DNA of 64,000 bases, from IMG/VR virus record IMGVR_UViG_3300036770_008700, positions 1 to 64,000 of that record. One strand, 5' to 3'. A program made the translations under genes and the position numbers. The notes under the pieces are model-generated. The model was not told the DNA's origin. It searched no databases and was given only the letters and a program-made list of their open reading frames with translations. Positions 1 to 8,794 of the stretch are shown in pieces. Source of the stretch: a virus. The stretch's first letter is position 1, and every line of letters starts with the position of its first letter.

Positions 1-216
1 ATGACTGAAAACGTATGGATTCCAAAACAAGTTATTAAAACCGGTCCTTGGGTAGCTGTTCAATATCACGAAGTTAATGTATTAAATCTAGAACAAGCTG
101 TGGTTGATGCTCAAGTTGCTTTAGAGCAAGAAGCTGAAAAACATACCGACGATTGTACTTGGTGGGGTGATTGGAATAATTGTAGCTGTGGTTCTTTCGA
201 CACAAAAGAAAAGTAA
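1..216 (+). CDS. Small hypothetical protein
   Basis: A 71-residue acidic protein that begins with ATG at the first base of the window. The upstream ribosome site is outside the window, so a longer N-terminus cannot be excluded. Residues 50-65 are rich in Trp and Cys (DDCTWWGDWNNCSC), which could bind a metal or form a compact loop. It converges on the next gene with one base between the stop codons. Family not recognised. Confidence 0.6.
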   Translation: MTENVWIPKQVIKTGPWVAVQYHEVNVLNLEQAVVDAQVALEQEAEKHTDDCTWWGDWNNCSCGSFDTKEK

Positions 217-217
217 A

Positions 218-535
218 TTACTTTTTAAGGCTTTTGAGAGTTTTTGCTAATCTTGCTCTTTTGGCAGTTTTGCCGCCCATATCTTCCAGTTTTTCTAGAT
301 CTGTTTTAGAAAGAGGTTCATCACCTTTAACTAAACCTTTTCTCTTGGCAGTCGCACGTAGAGAACCAGGTTTCTTTACAGCCTTTTTAATCCAGTTTTT
401 CTTAGCTTCAGCGAGATATTCTTCTAATGCTTCTTCTTCCTCGTGAATACCTTCCTCATAACCGCATTCCATGCAAGCATCTTCGTAGGTTTCACGAATT
501 ATACGCTGTAGAGAAGCTTTTGTTAGTTTCGTCAT
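218..535 (-). CDS. Hypothetical basic protein with IIRE-type N-terminus
   Basis: 105 residues. The start is supported by AGGAG 8 nt upstream of ATG. It opens with a short helix (MTKLTKASLQRIIRE), a kind of N-terminus common on phage proteins and loosely like the MKLxxILFE tag seen later in this window. An acidic stretch follows (EEGIHEEEEALEEYL, about residues 27-41), then a Lys/Arg-rich second half. A DNA-associated or packaged protein is possible. Function not recognised. Confidence 0.7.
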   Translation of the reverse strand: MTKLTKASLQRIIRETYEDACMECGYEEGIHEEEEALEEYLAEAKKNWIKKAVKKPGSLRATAKRKGLVKGDEPLSKTDLEKLEDMGGKTAKRARLAKTLKSLKK

Positions 536-562
536 AATAAAACACTCCTATGAATATATAGC

Positions 563-591
563 TTTATTTGTTTATTTTGAGATGTTATCCT
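563..591 (+). promoter_or_regulatory. Sigma70-like promoter with SD leader
   Basis: TTTATT, 17 bp, TATCCT with an extended -10 TG (TGT before TATCCT). The predicted start at about 598 gives a roughly 12 nt leader that begins with AAGGAG, a strong ribosome site for the ATG at 610. Confidence 0.55.
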
Positions 592-609
592 ATAGCAAAG
601 GAGCGATGT

Positions 610-828
610 ATGAGGTATAACTTTGTGAAGTTTGTTAATATGGACAAGGCAGTTTTGGAAAAGAATGGGAATTATTTTCTTGCATCGTTTGCAAACGTGC
701 CTGTGTCTGGTCCAGAAATTCTTGTTTTCCCAGCGGATAAAAACGGTTGTGTTACTGACTGGGGTGAGATTGATGGTGGTAGAAGTTATGAAAACCTAGC
801 AGAGTTTATTTCTAAAAAGTGTGTCTGA
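610..828 (+). CDS. Small hypothetical protein
   Basis: 72 residues. The ATG at 610 is chosen because AAGGAG lies 6-7 nt upstream; a longer TTG-initiated reading frame from 568 would begin inside the promoter. The protein is mixed alpha/beta in character with no membrane segment. Family not recognised. Confidence 0.65.
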   Translation: MRYNFVKFVNMDKAVLEKNGNYFLASFANVPVSGPEILVFPADKNGCVTDWGEIDGGRSYENLAEFISKKCV

Positions 829-845
829 ACTGAACAAGGTAGCCA

Positions 846-1382
846 ATGAAAGTCTTTAAAAGCATCTTTGGTGTTTCTAATGCCAAAACTGAAAAGCAAC
901 CAAAAACTGAAAAGCCAAAAGCTAAAGACAAGCCAAAGGGCAAAACAAAAGGCAAGGAAAAGGTTGAGCCTAAAAAGCGTGGACGGCCAACTAATGCCGA
1001 GCTAGCTGCAAAAGCACGTATTGAAAAGGAAGCTGATATCGCCTTTCGTAAAGAACTGCTTGAACGGCAGAAAGCTGCGGTATCTGGGTCATTGGTAGTA
1101 ACTGCAAGTGTTGATGATAGCACAGTTGCAACAAATAACCCAAATTGGGTGCCTCCATGGCCTATATTTCTCCCTGGTCAACGTGTTGAATCCATCTTCA
1201 AACGTGGTGATGGGAAAACAGAAAAAGGAACAGTTGGTAAAGATGATGTGAATTGTCCATCTATTCGAGTTAAATGGGATGACGGAAGTTCACAGTATGC
1301 AGCCAAACTTTCTCTGAAGCTTATTGTTAGAAAAACATACGAAAAGGTTTTTACCAAAAGTCGGTCCAAAAAGGAAGCATGA
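846..1382 (+). CDS. Lysine-rich protein with an AT-hook-like motif
   Basis: 178 residues. Residues about 13-45 are a Lys/Pro/Glu low-complexity tail. It is followed by KKRGRPTNAEL, a canonical AT-hook core (RGRP) that binds the minor groove of AT-rich DNA. The C-terminal part (about 98-160, including GQRVESIFKRGDGKTEKGTV and IRVKWDDGSSQY) looks like a small beta-barrel of Tudor/SH3 type. A nucleoid-like or transcription-associated DNA-binding protein is plausible (inference). It is followed after 2 nt by the next gene, so the two are probably co-transcribed. Confidence 0.7.
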   Translation: MKVFKSIFGVSNAKTEKQPKTEKPKAKDKPKGKTKGKEKVEPKKRGRPTNAELAAKARIEKEADIAFRKELLERQKAAVSGSLVVTASVDDSTVATNNPNWVPPWPIFLPGQRVESIFKRGDGKTEKGTVGKDDVNCPSIRVKWDDGSSQYAAKLSLKLIVRKTYEKVFTKSRSKKEA

Positions 1383-1384
1383 TT

Positions 1385-1549
1385 ATGTCGCTAACCAGAA
1401 ACGACAAACAACAAAACGACTATCTTAAAGTGATTCTTGAAGAAGTTCGTGGTTTGGCTTCTCAAATAAAAAAGCTAGATAACGAAATCAAAGAACTCAA
1501 AAAACAACTTGCCACTCAAGCCCCTTCAAACACCGAGAAAAAAACTTAA
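1385..1549 (+). CDS. Short coiled-coil protein
   Basis: 54 residues, starting 2 nt after the previous stop. Residues 14-42 form an obvious amphipathic, probably coiled-coil helix (VILEEVRGLASQIKKLDNEI, then KELKKQL), followed by a polar tail. The size and helix suggest a small oligomerising adaptor, but no family is recognised. The call rests on the tight spacing and clean heptad pattern. Confidence 0.55.
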   Translation: MSLTRNDKQQNDYLKVILEEVRGLASQIKKLDNEIKELKKQLATQAPSNTEKKT

Positions 1550-1581
1550 ATCAAGAAACTAGAAACCTAGTTATTCTCAAC

Positions 1582-2271
1582 ATGAGAAGACTATCCTTGG
1601 TTTCTATTTTGTTTGAAGAACCAGAACAAGGGCCAGATGCCTTGTTCGGTAAATATATGTTTGACGATCAACGCAAAGATATCAAAAAAAGTGAAAAAGA
1701 AAAACCAACCGAAGAAGAAGAAAATGCACTTTCAGCATTAGCTCGGTATGTTGGATTCAACGTCAAATCAGACTTGGATGATGTTGCTCCAACCCTGTTA
1801 GCGTTAAAACAAAAAAATATGTATGCTCCATTGCTTGACCCTCTTAGGGGTGGCAGAGTAAACGTATACCGCATACTATTCCTAAATCCAGAAACAGCAA
1901 AATCAGTCTTTAATGTTAATGTGTCTCAACAAAAAGGAATGTTGCCACCTGGAACATTAAACCCAACCGGCACATCTCAGGTTCAAGGATGGACAACCGA
2001 TCCATCCATGTTCTATACCATTCTTAGAAAAGAAAAAGACAAACCAGTTTACATCATACTAAAAGCTAGCTTGAAAAAGAATGACAACTTCTTTGGAAAC
2101 CCAAAACGTCTTGCTGGAACAGTTGATGATGATTTTAAACATGAACGAGAAACATTGGCTCTTGGTTCAGTAAATTACGACAAAGGAATTTACTTTGTTT
2201 CTGAACCAACACAGGATAGCTCGGAAGACTTAAACCAAAAACTTTCCTTTGCTATTGCTACAATAAAATAA
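1582..2271 (+). CDS. Tagged protein, possible ADP-ribosyltransferase-like fold
   Basis: 229 residues. It starts with MRRLSLVSILFEEPEQ, a version of the shared ILFE tag. The body shows features that can be read as an R-S-E ADP-ribosyltransferase: VYRIL (Arg, about residue 93), GWTTDPSMF (STS-like strand, about 135), and HERETLALGSV (ExE, about 192). These motifs are spaced plausibly, but the assignment is by eye only. If correct, and if the tag directs packaging, it could be an injected host-modifying enzyme like T4 Alt (inference). Confidence 0.6.
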   Translation: MRRLSLVSILFEEPEQGPDALFGKYMFDDQRKDIKKSEKEKPTEEEENALSALARYVGFNVKSDLDDVAPTLLALKQKNMYAPLLDPLRGGRVNVYRILFLNPETAKSVFNVNVSQQKGMLPPGTLNPTGTSQVQGWTTDPSMFYTILRKEKDKPVYIILKASLKKNDNFFGNPKRLAGTVDDDFKHERETLALGSVNYDKGIYFVSEPTQDSSEDLNQKLSFAIATIK

Positions 2272-2353
2272 ATCACTATAAATAATCTGTTAATTCAACA
2301 TATCTCCTCTTCATTCTATTCTCTTGGTTATCTTCCACAGCCAATACAATACC

Positions 2354-2382
2354 TTTATTTCTTGTTTTATTCTTGATAATAT
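2354..2382 (+). promoter_or_regulatory. Promoter for a leaderless dnaE transcript
   Basis: TTTATT, 17 bp, TAATAT with extended -10 (TGA), then 6 nt (AGGATT) before ATG 2389. The predicted +1 is the A of the start codon. AGGA just before the ATG is too close to act as a normal Shine-Dalgarno site. Confidence 0.55.
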
Positions 2383-2388
2383 AGGATT

Positions 2389-4263
2389 ATGACAAACTCA
2401 ATCAAGCCTTCAAGGTTCGTAGGTCTTCACGCTCATAGCACAGTTGGGAGCATTGGAGATGCTATCGGCCTTCCACAAGAGCATATCGATTATGCTATTT
2501 CCAACAACATGGATGCTCTTGCTCTTACCGATCACGGTTCTATGGCTGGAGTATCTCACCAGCAAATCCATGCCAAGAAGCTCAAAGATAAGGGAGTTAA
2601 GTTTAAGTCTATTCCCGGCGTTGAAGCTTATTTCATCGATTCACTTTCTGAGTGGTCAAAGCTTGTTAAGATGCAAAAGGCCAACAAGGTTTTGGCCAAA
2701 GCTCTTGCTAATAATGAAACAATTGGAAATGAGCTAGCTGATACAGAAGCTGACATGGATGCCAAGCATGGCAAAGAAGTTTTGGAAGAGGAAGAAGGTG
2801 GAACTGTTGTAGAAATCGAAGCAGAATCAAAGAACAACAAGTTTTCTGATCCAATTGCTCAACGTAACCATATTGTTCTTCTGCCCAAGAACAATGCTGG
2901 GCTCAAGAGCCTTTTCCAAATGGTATCGGAAAGTTATATCGATGGCTTTTACCGTTATCCTCGCATTGACTTTGATATCCTAAAGCGTCATGCCAAGGGA
3001 AACATCATCGCTAGCTCTGCATGTATTGGTGGCCGTCTTGCAAAGGTTGTGTTTGATAATCAAGATCCTTCTCTTCAATGGAGAACCTGGGAAGTAACAA
3101 ACTATAATTTTGAAAAGATTCAATCTGAGCTTAAGAGCATTACAGATCGATTTGTTGATGCTCTTGGTGCACCAGAGAACTATTACATTGAACTCCAGAT
3201 GAATCGTCTTGTTCCTCAACATTTGGTAAATTATCATCTTATTGAGCTATCAAAGCGAACAGGACTTAAGCTTGTTGTTACCGTAGATTCTCACTATTCT
3301 AATCCTAATCACTGGAAGGAGCGTGAGGTTTACAAGGCTATGGCTTGGGCTTCAAAGACCAAGGGAACCATTGATCCCAACACTCTTCCTCAAACTGTTG
3401 AAGAGCTTAAGTGTGAGCTTTATCCAAAGAATGCCGATCAGCTTTGGAATACCTACCTTGAGCAAAAGGCGGTATATCCAGAACTTTATAACGACGATCA
3501 ACTTATTTGTGATGCTATTGAACGCACCCATGATATTGCTCACCAGCTTATTGGTGACGTTTCTGTTGACCGTTCTGTGAAGCTTCCCGGCATTGGTCGT
3601 CTTATTGAAAAGAATGCCCTAGAAAAGCTTCTAGAGGCTTCTACGGGCATGTCTGAGGATGATGTAGCATTCAAGCAGTTGGTGCAGCTAGCAATTAATG
3701 GTTTGCGTAACGTTGGACGCAATCATGATGATGTTTACATTAAGCGATTGAAGTATGAACTTGATACCATCAAGCATCTTCGCTTTGCAAAATACTTTCT
3801 CACATATCACAAGATTATGGATATTGCTGGAAAGGAAATGCTTATCGGGAATGGTCGTGGTTCTGCTGCTGGCTCGCTGCTATCATATGTTTTGAATATT
3901 ACGCAGGTTGATCCTATTCGTTTTGGTTTGCTATTCGAACGTTTCTTGGTTAAGTCTAAAAAGTGTTTGCTCCCCACTACTTATGTATTGGCACATGATC
4001 ATCGTCTAGTAACACTTAAAGATGTAAAAATGTTAAAAGATTTGGAAGTTGGGGATATGGTGTATACACATACAAAAGCATGGAAACCAGTTGTAAGCAA
4101 AGAAGAAACACTGCATAAAACACTTGTAGAATTTGAACTAGAAGACGGTACTATGCTTACAAGCAGCCCCAACCATCTTTGGATTGTTATTCGTGAAGGA
4201 AAAGAAATAGAGGTTAGGGCCGATGAAATCAGAGAAACCGACGAGTTTATTAAAATGCTGTAA
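2389..4263 (+). CDS. dnaE: DNA polymerase III alpha, N-terminal part fused to split-intein N-half
   Basis: 624 residues. Residues 1-525 are the N-extein: a PHP domain ([24 protein letters not shown], with further His/Asp metal ligands) followed by the start of the C-family polymerase domain ([16 protein letters not shown], then LLFERFL). Residues 526-624 are an intein N-half starting with Cys1 (CLLPTTYVL), with the GDMVYTH region and the block-B motif TSSPNHLW. The frame ends in a stop after 99 intein residues, so this is a complete gene, not a frameshift. The partner half is on the gene starting at 5130. The extein breaks directly before the catalytic PDIDSDF motif, so neither half should polymerise alone. 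Confidence 0.9.
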   Translation: MTNSIKPSRFVGLHAHSTVGSIGDAIGLPQEHIDYAISNNMDALALTDHGSMAGVSHQQIHAKKLKDKGVKFKSIPGVEAYFIDSLSEWSKLVKMQKANKVLAKALANNETIGNELADTEADMDAKHGKEVLEEEEGGTVVEIEAESKNNKFSDPIAQRNHIVLLPKNNAGLKSLFQMVSESYIDGFYRYPRIDFDILKRHAKGNIIASSACIGGRLAKVVFDNQDPSLQWRTWEVTNYNFEKIQSELKSITDRFVDALGAPENYYIELQMNRLVPQHLVNYHLIELSKRTGLKLVVTVDSHYSNPNHWKEREVYKAMAWASKTKGTIDPNTLPQTVEELKCELYPKNADQLWNTYLEQKAVYPELYNDDQLICDAIERTHDIAHQLIGDVSVDRSVKLPGIGRLIEKNALEKLLEASTGMSEDDVAFKQLVQLAINGLRNVGRNHDDVYIKRLKYELDTIKHLRFAKYFLTYHKIMDIAGKEMLIGNGRGSAAGSLLSYVLNITQVDPIRFGLLFERFLVKSKKCLLPTTYVLAHDHRLVTLKDVKMLKDLEVGDMVYTHTKAWKPVVSKEETLHKTLVEFELEDGTMLTSSPNHLWIVIREGKEIEVRADEIRETDEFIKML

Positions 4264-5258
4264 AAACTGTGGAAATGAGTTTGAGCTAATAATTCCAGAA
4301 AAAAATGGGAGTGGTAGCTCAAACTCACTTAGACGAGTTTTTTGCAATGACAAATGCAAAAATCAGTTTGGTAGGAATAAAGAAGAAGGAAAAGTAAATC
4401 GTATTTGCAAAATATGTGACAAAACTTTTCTTAGCTATCCTTCACAGAAACGCTCTTACTGTTCTAGAAAATGTCAAAATGAAAGTAAAAAAGTAGCACA
4501 CGTTGAAAGAAAGTGTGAATACTGTAATAGTATTTTTGAAGGCAAGCCAAGTGATTTGAATGTGTATTTCTGCTCTAGAGAATGCTTCCATAAAGCCGGA
4601 AGAGAAGTAAAAACTTGCATTACCTGTAAAAAACAGTTTGAAATAAAAAAATCTGATAATCATATTCAACGATGCAGTCGTCAATGTCAGTTCGTTGATC
4701 AGTCGAACGGTAAAATCAAAATACACCTAAATGGCAGAACAGGTTATCGCATTGATTTAGGAATGAAAGATTATTTCAAAAGTGCTCTAGAGGCAGATTA
4801 TGCAAGGTTCCTTGAATATTTTGGGATTCAATACATTTATGAAGGTAAAACGTTCCTAACAGCTATAGGGGCATATACTCCCGACTTCTTCTTGCCAGAA
4901 CTAAACTTATTTGTTGAACTCAAAGGTGTAGAGGATAATGGAAAACCATTCGAAAAAATGATGACAAAGAATCTTTTAAAGCACCAATCGGTACTAGAAC
5001 AAGCCAGCAAAATAATAACAATAACACAAAAAGAGTTTATAGCTGGAATAAAAGCTGCTAATCTATGGTCAACTATTCCCAACCTAGAACAAAGAAACTA
5101 TAAAAAAACAAAAGGATTGGTTGTCACATATGAAGATCAAACAAATCAACAAAGTAAACCTAGCAACTCCAATCAAGCTGGTTGATATTGGAGTTGAAGG
5201 CGATCACACGTTTTTTGTAAGCGACAAACCAAACGGAAACTTTTTCCTTACACATAAC
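3964..5258 (+). mobile_element. Split intein with nested endonuclease gene, inserted in dnaE
   Basis: The insert runs from intein Cys1 codon (3964) to the Asn codon before the +1 Ser (5259). It consists of IntN (99 residues plus stop), a separate endonuclease gene in another frame overlapping both intein halves, and IntC (about 43 residues ending HN). This is the fractured-gene arrangement known from environmental phage sequences: split inteins around a freestanding homing endonuclease. Lysine codons switch from mostly AAG in the exteins to mostly AAA in the insert. Confidence 0.88.
4223..5185 (+). CDS. Homing endonuclease nested in the split intein (zinc-finger array + PD-(D/E)XK)
   Basis: 320 residues. 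Four or five Cys4-type zinc fingers occupy residues about 12-155 ([32 protein letters not shown], each followed by a CSRxC-type pair). A nuclease domain follows: [15 protein letters not shown], then [18 protein letters not shown], the E...PD...ExK signature of Vsr-like PD-(D/E)XK enzymes such as the I-Bth0305I family. AGAGG lies upstream of the ATG. It overlaps IntN by 41 nt and the IntC gene by 56 nt (from the ATG at 5130). It presumably cleaves intein-free dnaE near the PDIDSDF codons (inference). Confidence 0.85.
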   Translation: MKSEKPTSLLKCCKNCGNEFELIIPEKNGSGSSNSLRRVFCNDKCKNQFGRNKEEGKVNRICKICDKTFLSYPSQKRSYCSRKCQNESKKVAHVERKCEYCNSIFEGKPSDLNVYFCSRECFHKAGREVKTCITCKKQFEIKKSDNHIQRCSRQCQFVDQSNGKIKIHLNGRTGYRIDLGMKDYFKSALEADYARFLEYFGIQYIYEGKTFLTAIGAYTPDFFLPELNLFVELKGVEDNGKPFEKMMTKNLLKHQSVLEQASKIITITQKEFIAGIKAANLWSTIPNLEQRNYKKTKGLVVTYEDQTNQQSKPSNSNQAG

Positions 5259-7370
5259 TCATTTCCCGACATTGATTCAGATTTTTCTGATCGTGATCGT
5301 GCTGTAAAACTTCTTATTGAGTTCTTCGGCAGCGAGAACGTTATTCCTGTAACCAACTTTGCACAGCTTCAACTTCGTTCTCTTATTAAGGATGTTGCAC
5401 GTTTGCACAATCTTCCATTTGAGACAATCAACGCTGCAACAGGAAAGATTGAGAAAGAAGTGTTGGATGTTGCCAAGCAAGTAGAAGGTTTTGACCGTGG
5501 CACATGGGTATTGACCTTTGAAGCTGCTATGAATGATAGTCCCACATTCCAAGAGCTTATGGAAACTTATCCAGAGTTTCAAACCACCATCAAGGTGCTA
5601 TTCAAGCAAATGCGTGGATTGTCTCGTCACGCTGGAGGAGTGATTATTACCGAGAACAGTCGTGAAGGTATGCCGCTTATCAAAGCTGGTGGTGAGCTAC
5701 AAACACCATGGCCAGAAGGTGTTAACTTTCGTCATCTTGAAGAGTTTGGTTTGCTGAAGTTCGATATTCTTGGACTTGGTACACTCCGTATGTTCGAACA
5801 ATGTGTGCGACGTATTCTGCAAAAGCAGGGCAACAAGCATCCAACTTTCAAACAAATCAAGCAATGGTTTTGGGATAACTTGCATCCAGACAACAATCTT
5901 ATGGATGATAAGAAGGTATACGAGCACGTTTTCTGGAATGGAAACTACACAGGAATCTTTCAGTTTATTAACGACAAAACACAAAACTTCATGCGTCACA
6001 TGAAGCCGAAGTCTGTAACAGATATTGCTGTAGCTACATCTATCTTTCGTCCTGGTCCTCTATCTCTCAAGGTAGATCAACGATTCTTGAATAACCGTTC
6101 TAATCCAGATTCGGTTGTATACAAGCATCCTCTTCTCAAAGAAGTGTTTGCTGAAACTTCTGGATTGCTTGTGTTTCAAGAGCAGCTTCAAATGATTTAT
6201 CACAAGCTCGCTGGTGTTCCTCTAGAGGACACAGACGGTATTCGTAAGGCATTTACCAAGAAGGAAATCAACAATAAGGAAAAGGCACAAGCAGAGCGTA
6301 ACAAGCTACGTCAAAGCTTTATTGATGCTTGCAACAAGGCTAATGGAATTGATGCCAAGGATTGTGGTGACATCTTTGATGAAATGGAAAAGCTTGTCGC
6401 TTATTCGTTCAATAAGTCTCACGCTGTATGCTACGCAATTACTACATGGCAATGCGCTTGGTTTCTAACCTATTATCCAGACGAATGGATTGCTACATAT
6501 ATTGATTATTGTGCAATTTCTAAGGGCAAGGTAACAGGCAAGGAAGATCCAAAGGCTATTGCGATTAAAGAAGCTAAGGCTCTTGGTTATGAGCTAACCA
6601 AGCCAGACATTAACGTGTCTGAATATGAGATTATCTCACATCCTGTTTTTGACAAGACTCTTGTGCCAAGCTTTAGCTCACTCAAGCATGTTGGTAAGAC
6701 TGCGGTTTCTGAGATTCAACAGTTTCGTCCATATAATTCTGTAAATGATTTGCTTGTTAATCCAGATGGTTCATGGAGACACAGCAAGTTTAACAAGAGT
6801 GCGTTGTCAGCGTTGATTAAGCTTGAGGCACTAGGTTCCATGAATATTGTTGGTGAAGGTAAGCTGTTTAAGAACTACAAGCAGGTTCATGCTGTTCTTG
6901 TAGAACGATATGACGAGTTTAAGCGTATTACCTCACGTAAGAAGAATAATGATATTGCTCAACCTCTTGCTGCTGCTATTGCAGAGGTTCAAGGCATGGA
7001 AGACTGGACCAAGGCAGAGAAGATGGAGTTTACCAAGGAGCTTGCTGGGTCTGTTGATTTTGATTTGCTTCTTTCCAAGGAAGCTCGTGAGAAGCTTGAT
7101 GAACTTGGTTTTGAATCTATTGATAACTGGAGTGAGAAGGGAAATTACTGGGCCATCGTGGCTTCTGCTGGTCTAGCTAAAACCAAAACAGGCAAGACTT
7201 ATCTTAAGCTTCGGTTGTTTGCTGAAGCTAACAAGGAAGTAACTTGCTTTATTTGGGGTTGGAGAGGTGAAGTAAACCTTGCGCAAAACGATGTTATTGT
7301 TGGATTGTTTGATAAAAGTGATTTTGGATTTTCTTGTTATCAGAACAAGATTTACAAGATTTCAAGCTAA
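5130..7370 (+). CDS. dnaE: DNA polymerase III alpha, split-intein C-half fused to C-terminal part
   Basis: 746 residues from ATG 5130 (a TTG nine bases upstream is possible). Residues 1-43 are Int[16 protein letters not shown] is block F and NFFLTHN is block G, ending in Asn with Ser as +1. The C-extein begins SFPDIDSDF, containing two catalytic aspartates, and continues through the polymerase palm/fingers (MRGLSRHAGGVII, ATSIFRPGPLSL, GLLVFQEQLQMI, AYSFNKSHAVCYA), a helix-hairpin-helix-like region, and an OB-like C-terminus (TCFIWGWRGEV). After trans-splicing the enzyme would be about 1,228 residues, normal for DnaE. Confidence 0.9.
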   Translation: MKIKQINKVNLATPIKLVDIGVEGDHTFFVSDKPNGNFFLTHNSFPDIDSDFSDRDRAVKLLIEFFGSENVIPVTNFAQLQLRSLIKDVARLHNLPFETINAATGKIEKEVLDVAKQVEGFDRGTWVLTFEAAMNDSPTFQELMETYPEFQTTIKVLFKQMRGLSRHAGGVIITENSREGMPLIKAGGELQTPWPEGVNFRHLEEFGLLKFDILGLGTLRMFEQCVRRILQKQGNKHPTFKQIKQWFWDNLHPDNNLMDDKKVYEHVFWNGNYTGIFQFINDKTQNFMRHMKPKSVTDIAVATSIFRPGPLSLKVDQRFLNNRSNPDSVVYKHPLLKEVFAETSGLLVFQEQLQMIYHKLAGVPLEDTDGIRKAFTKKEINNKEKAQAERNKLRQSFIDACNKANGIDAKDCGDIFDEMEKLVAYSFNKSHAVCYAITTWQCAWFLTYYPDEWIATYIDYCAISKGKVTGKEDPKAIAIKEAKALGYELTKPDINVSEYEIISHPVFDKTLVPSFSSLKHVGKTAVSEIQQFRPYNSVNDLLVNPDGSWRHSKFNKSALSALIKLEALGSMNIVGEGKLFKNYKQVHAVLVERYDEFKRITSRKKNNDIAQPLAAAIAEVQGMEDWTKAEKMEFTKELAGSVDFDLLLSKEAREKLDELGFESIDNWSEKGNYWAIVASAGLAKTKTGKTYLKLRLFAEANKEVTCFIWGWRGEVNLAQNDVIVGLFDKSDFGFSCYQNKIYKISS

Positions 7371-7424
7371 AAAACCTCAAAATCATATCGTGAAATATCA
7401 TTTGGAAAAGCATATATATGGCAT

Positions 7425-8762
7425 ATGACCAACCTAATTTCCATTCTTTACGAAATAACCCGATATGAAAGAGAGACAGGAGAAAGTCTTCCTAGCTCGC
7501 AAGAACAAATCATTAAATACGAGGAACAAGGTGGATACTTTATCCATTTTTCTAATGTTCCAAGAATAGGATTATACATTGTAAACAAATACAATACCCC
7601 TATTGGATTTTATGCCTATCCTTTAAATAGAAAGAAGATGGCTGACTTTGCTGTAGACAGACCTTATGCCATTATCTTCAAACCTAAGCCAGAAGCAAAA
7701 ATTTTAGATACTAAGAAGTATGGTGAAGGTGACTACAAGGCAGATGTTGATGAACTTGTTGATATGGGCTATTCTTTAGATGATATCAATGAGGCAGCAA
7801 GAAATGCCAGAAGGCCAAGACCTGCTGGAAAAATCTGGAATGTTACAAGAGTTTTGAGTGGTTCTGATAAAAAAACTGATGATGATTCAGCAACAAGAGG
7901 TGGAGGACCAACAGGTAAATGGTCAATGCTTCTTAAAAAACTTGGTTACGATGGAGTTAATGACGATTGTTTTAGCATCATCCATCCATCCGAGCCTTGT
8001 CAAGCTGTGTTTTTTGATACAGGCAAGCTTGATTTAATCAAAATACTTGACATGAAGGGCACAGGCATAAAATATAAGAGTGACTTATTTGAACCCGAAA
8101 ACCAAGACTTAAAACAAGCAGCTAATTCAAAAACTTCACCGAAACGTTTAGCAATGCTTGCAAAAAGTAAAAACAATCAGGTTCGTAGAAATGTTGCTAA
8201 GAATCCAAACACTTCACCAGAAACTTTGAGAGATTTAGCAAACCCAGAAATAGAAAGCAATGAAGATGTTCGTGAGTATGTATATTCAAATCCAAACTGT
8301 CCACCAGATATTTTAACAGCAGTTGCTGAAAGTTCAGATGGTAGATTAGATACTATTATTGCAGAAAACCCAAACACTCCACCAGAAACGTTAAGAAAGC
8401 TTGCAACAAAAGGACGAGGTGATAATTTTTGGCTTCGTAGAAGTGTTGTTGGTAATGAAAACTGTCCACCAGATATTTTAAGTGACCTTGCAAAAAATGA
8501 CCCCGAATTATTCGTTCGTGTTGTAGCTATATCCAATCCAAGTATTCCAGTAGAAGCATTGGAATTCCTAGCAAATGACACAGAAAAGCAAATTCGTATG
8601 AATGTTGCAAAGAACAATAAAACTCCAAGGGATATTTTGATTAAACTTAGCAAAGACCCATCACATTTCGTTTCAGATGCTGCTGAAAGAACACTTAAAA
8701 ATCTTGGTATTACCGAAGCTTTGATCATGCAAAAAGTATTTAACAAGCTGCTTGGGTATTAA
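7425..8762 (+). CDS. ART-like domain protein with LRV repeats
   Basis: 445 residues. The N-terminus (MTNLISILYE) is a variant of the shared tag. Residues about 35-225 carry a conserved phage module: YFIHFSNVPRIGLY, TPIGFYAYPL, YAIIFKPKP, then GYDGVNDD and IHPSEPCQAVFF; the pattern is reminiscent of ADP-ribosyltransferase-like domains, but this is by eye. Residues about 230-435 are six or seven leucine-rich-variant repeats (NPNTSPETLRDLA, NPNCPPDILTAVA and so on), an alpha/3-10 solenoid for protein binding. A diverged full-length paralogue lies at 42503-43918. Confidence 0.75.
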   Translation: MTNLISILYEITRYERETGESLPSSQEQIIKYEEQGGYFIHFSNVPRIGLYIVNKYNTPIGFYAYPLNRKKMADFAVDRPYAIIFKPKPEAKILDTKKYGEGDYKADVDELVDMGYSLDDINEAARNARRPRPAGKIWNVTRVLSGSDKKTDDDSATRGGGPTGKWSMLLKKLGYDGVNDDCFSIIHPSEPCQAVFFDTGKLDLIKILDMKGTGIKYKSDLFEPENQDLKQAANSKTSPKRLAMLAKSKNNQVRRNVAKNPNTSPETLRDLANPEIESNEDVREYVYSNPNCPPDILTAVAESSDGRLDTIIAENPNTPPETLRKLATKGRGDNFWLRRSVVGNENCPPDILSDLAKNDPELFVRVVAISNPSIPVEALEFLANDTEKQIRMNVAKNNKTPRDILIKLSKDPSHFVSDAAERTLKNLGITEALIMQKVFNKLLGY

Positions 8763-8794
8763 TCAAAATAGCTCTTTGTTGATACTTATCAACC

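Noticed and set aside
2389-7370. dnaE as a frameshifted pseudogene
   Set aside because: Both parts are full-length in sense, the break has intein start and end signatures, and an intact endonuclease gene lies between, so split-intein architecture explains the stop codon.
7396-7424. Leaderless-type promoter at the 7425 gene
   Set aside because: TATATA does end 6 nt before ATG, but no TTTA or TTGA -35 is found at the right distance, so it was not counted among the 16.
8177-8746. 189-codon minus-strand frame
   Set aside because: It is antisense to the LRV repeats of the plus-strand gene; the repetitive protein code explains the open frame. The same applies to 42609-43229 on the plus strand.
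8766-8794. Leaderless-type promoter at the 8795 gene
   Set aside because: TGATACTTA lies 6 nt before ATG but the hexamer lacks the final T and there is no -35.
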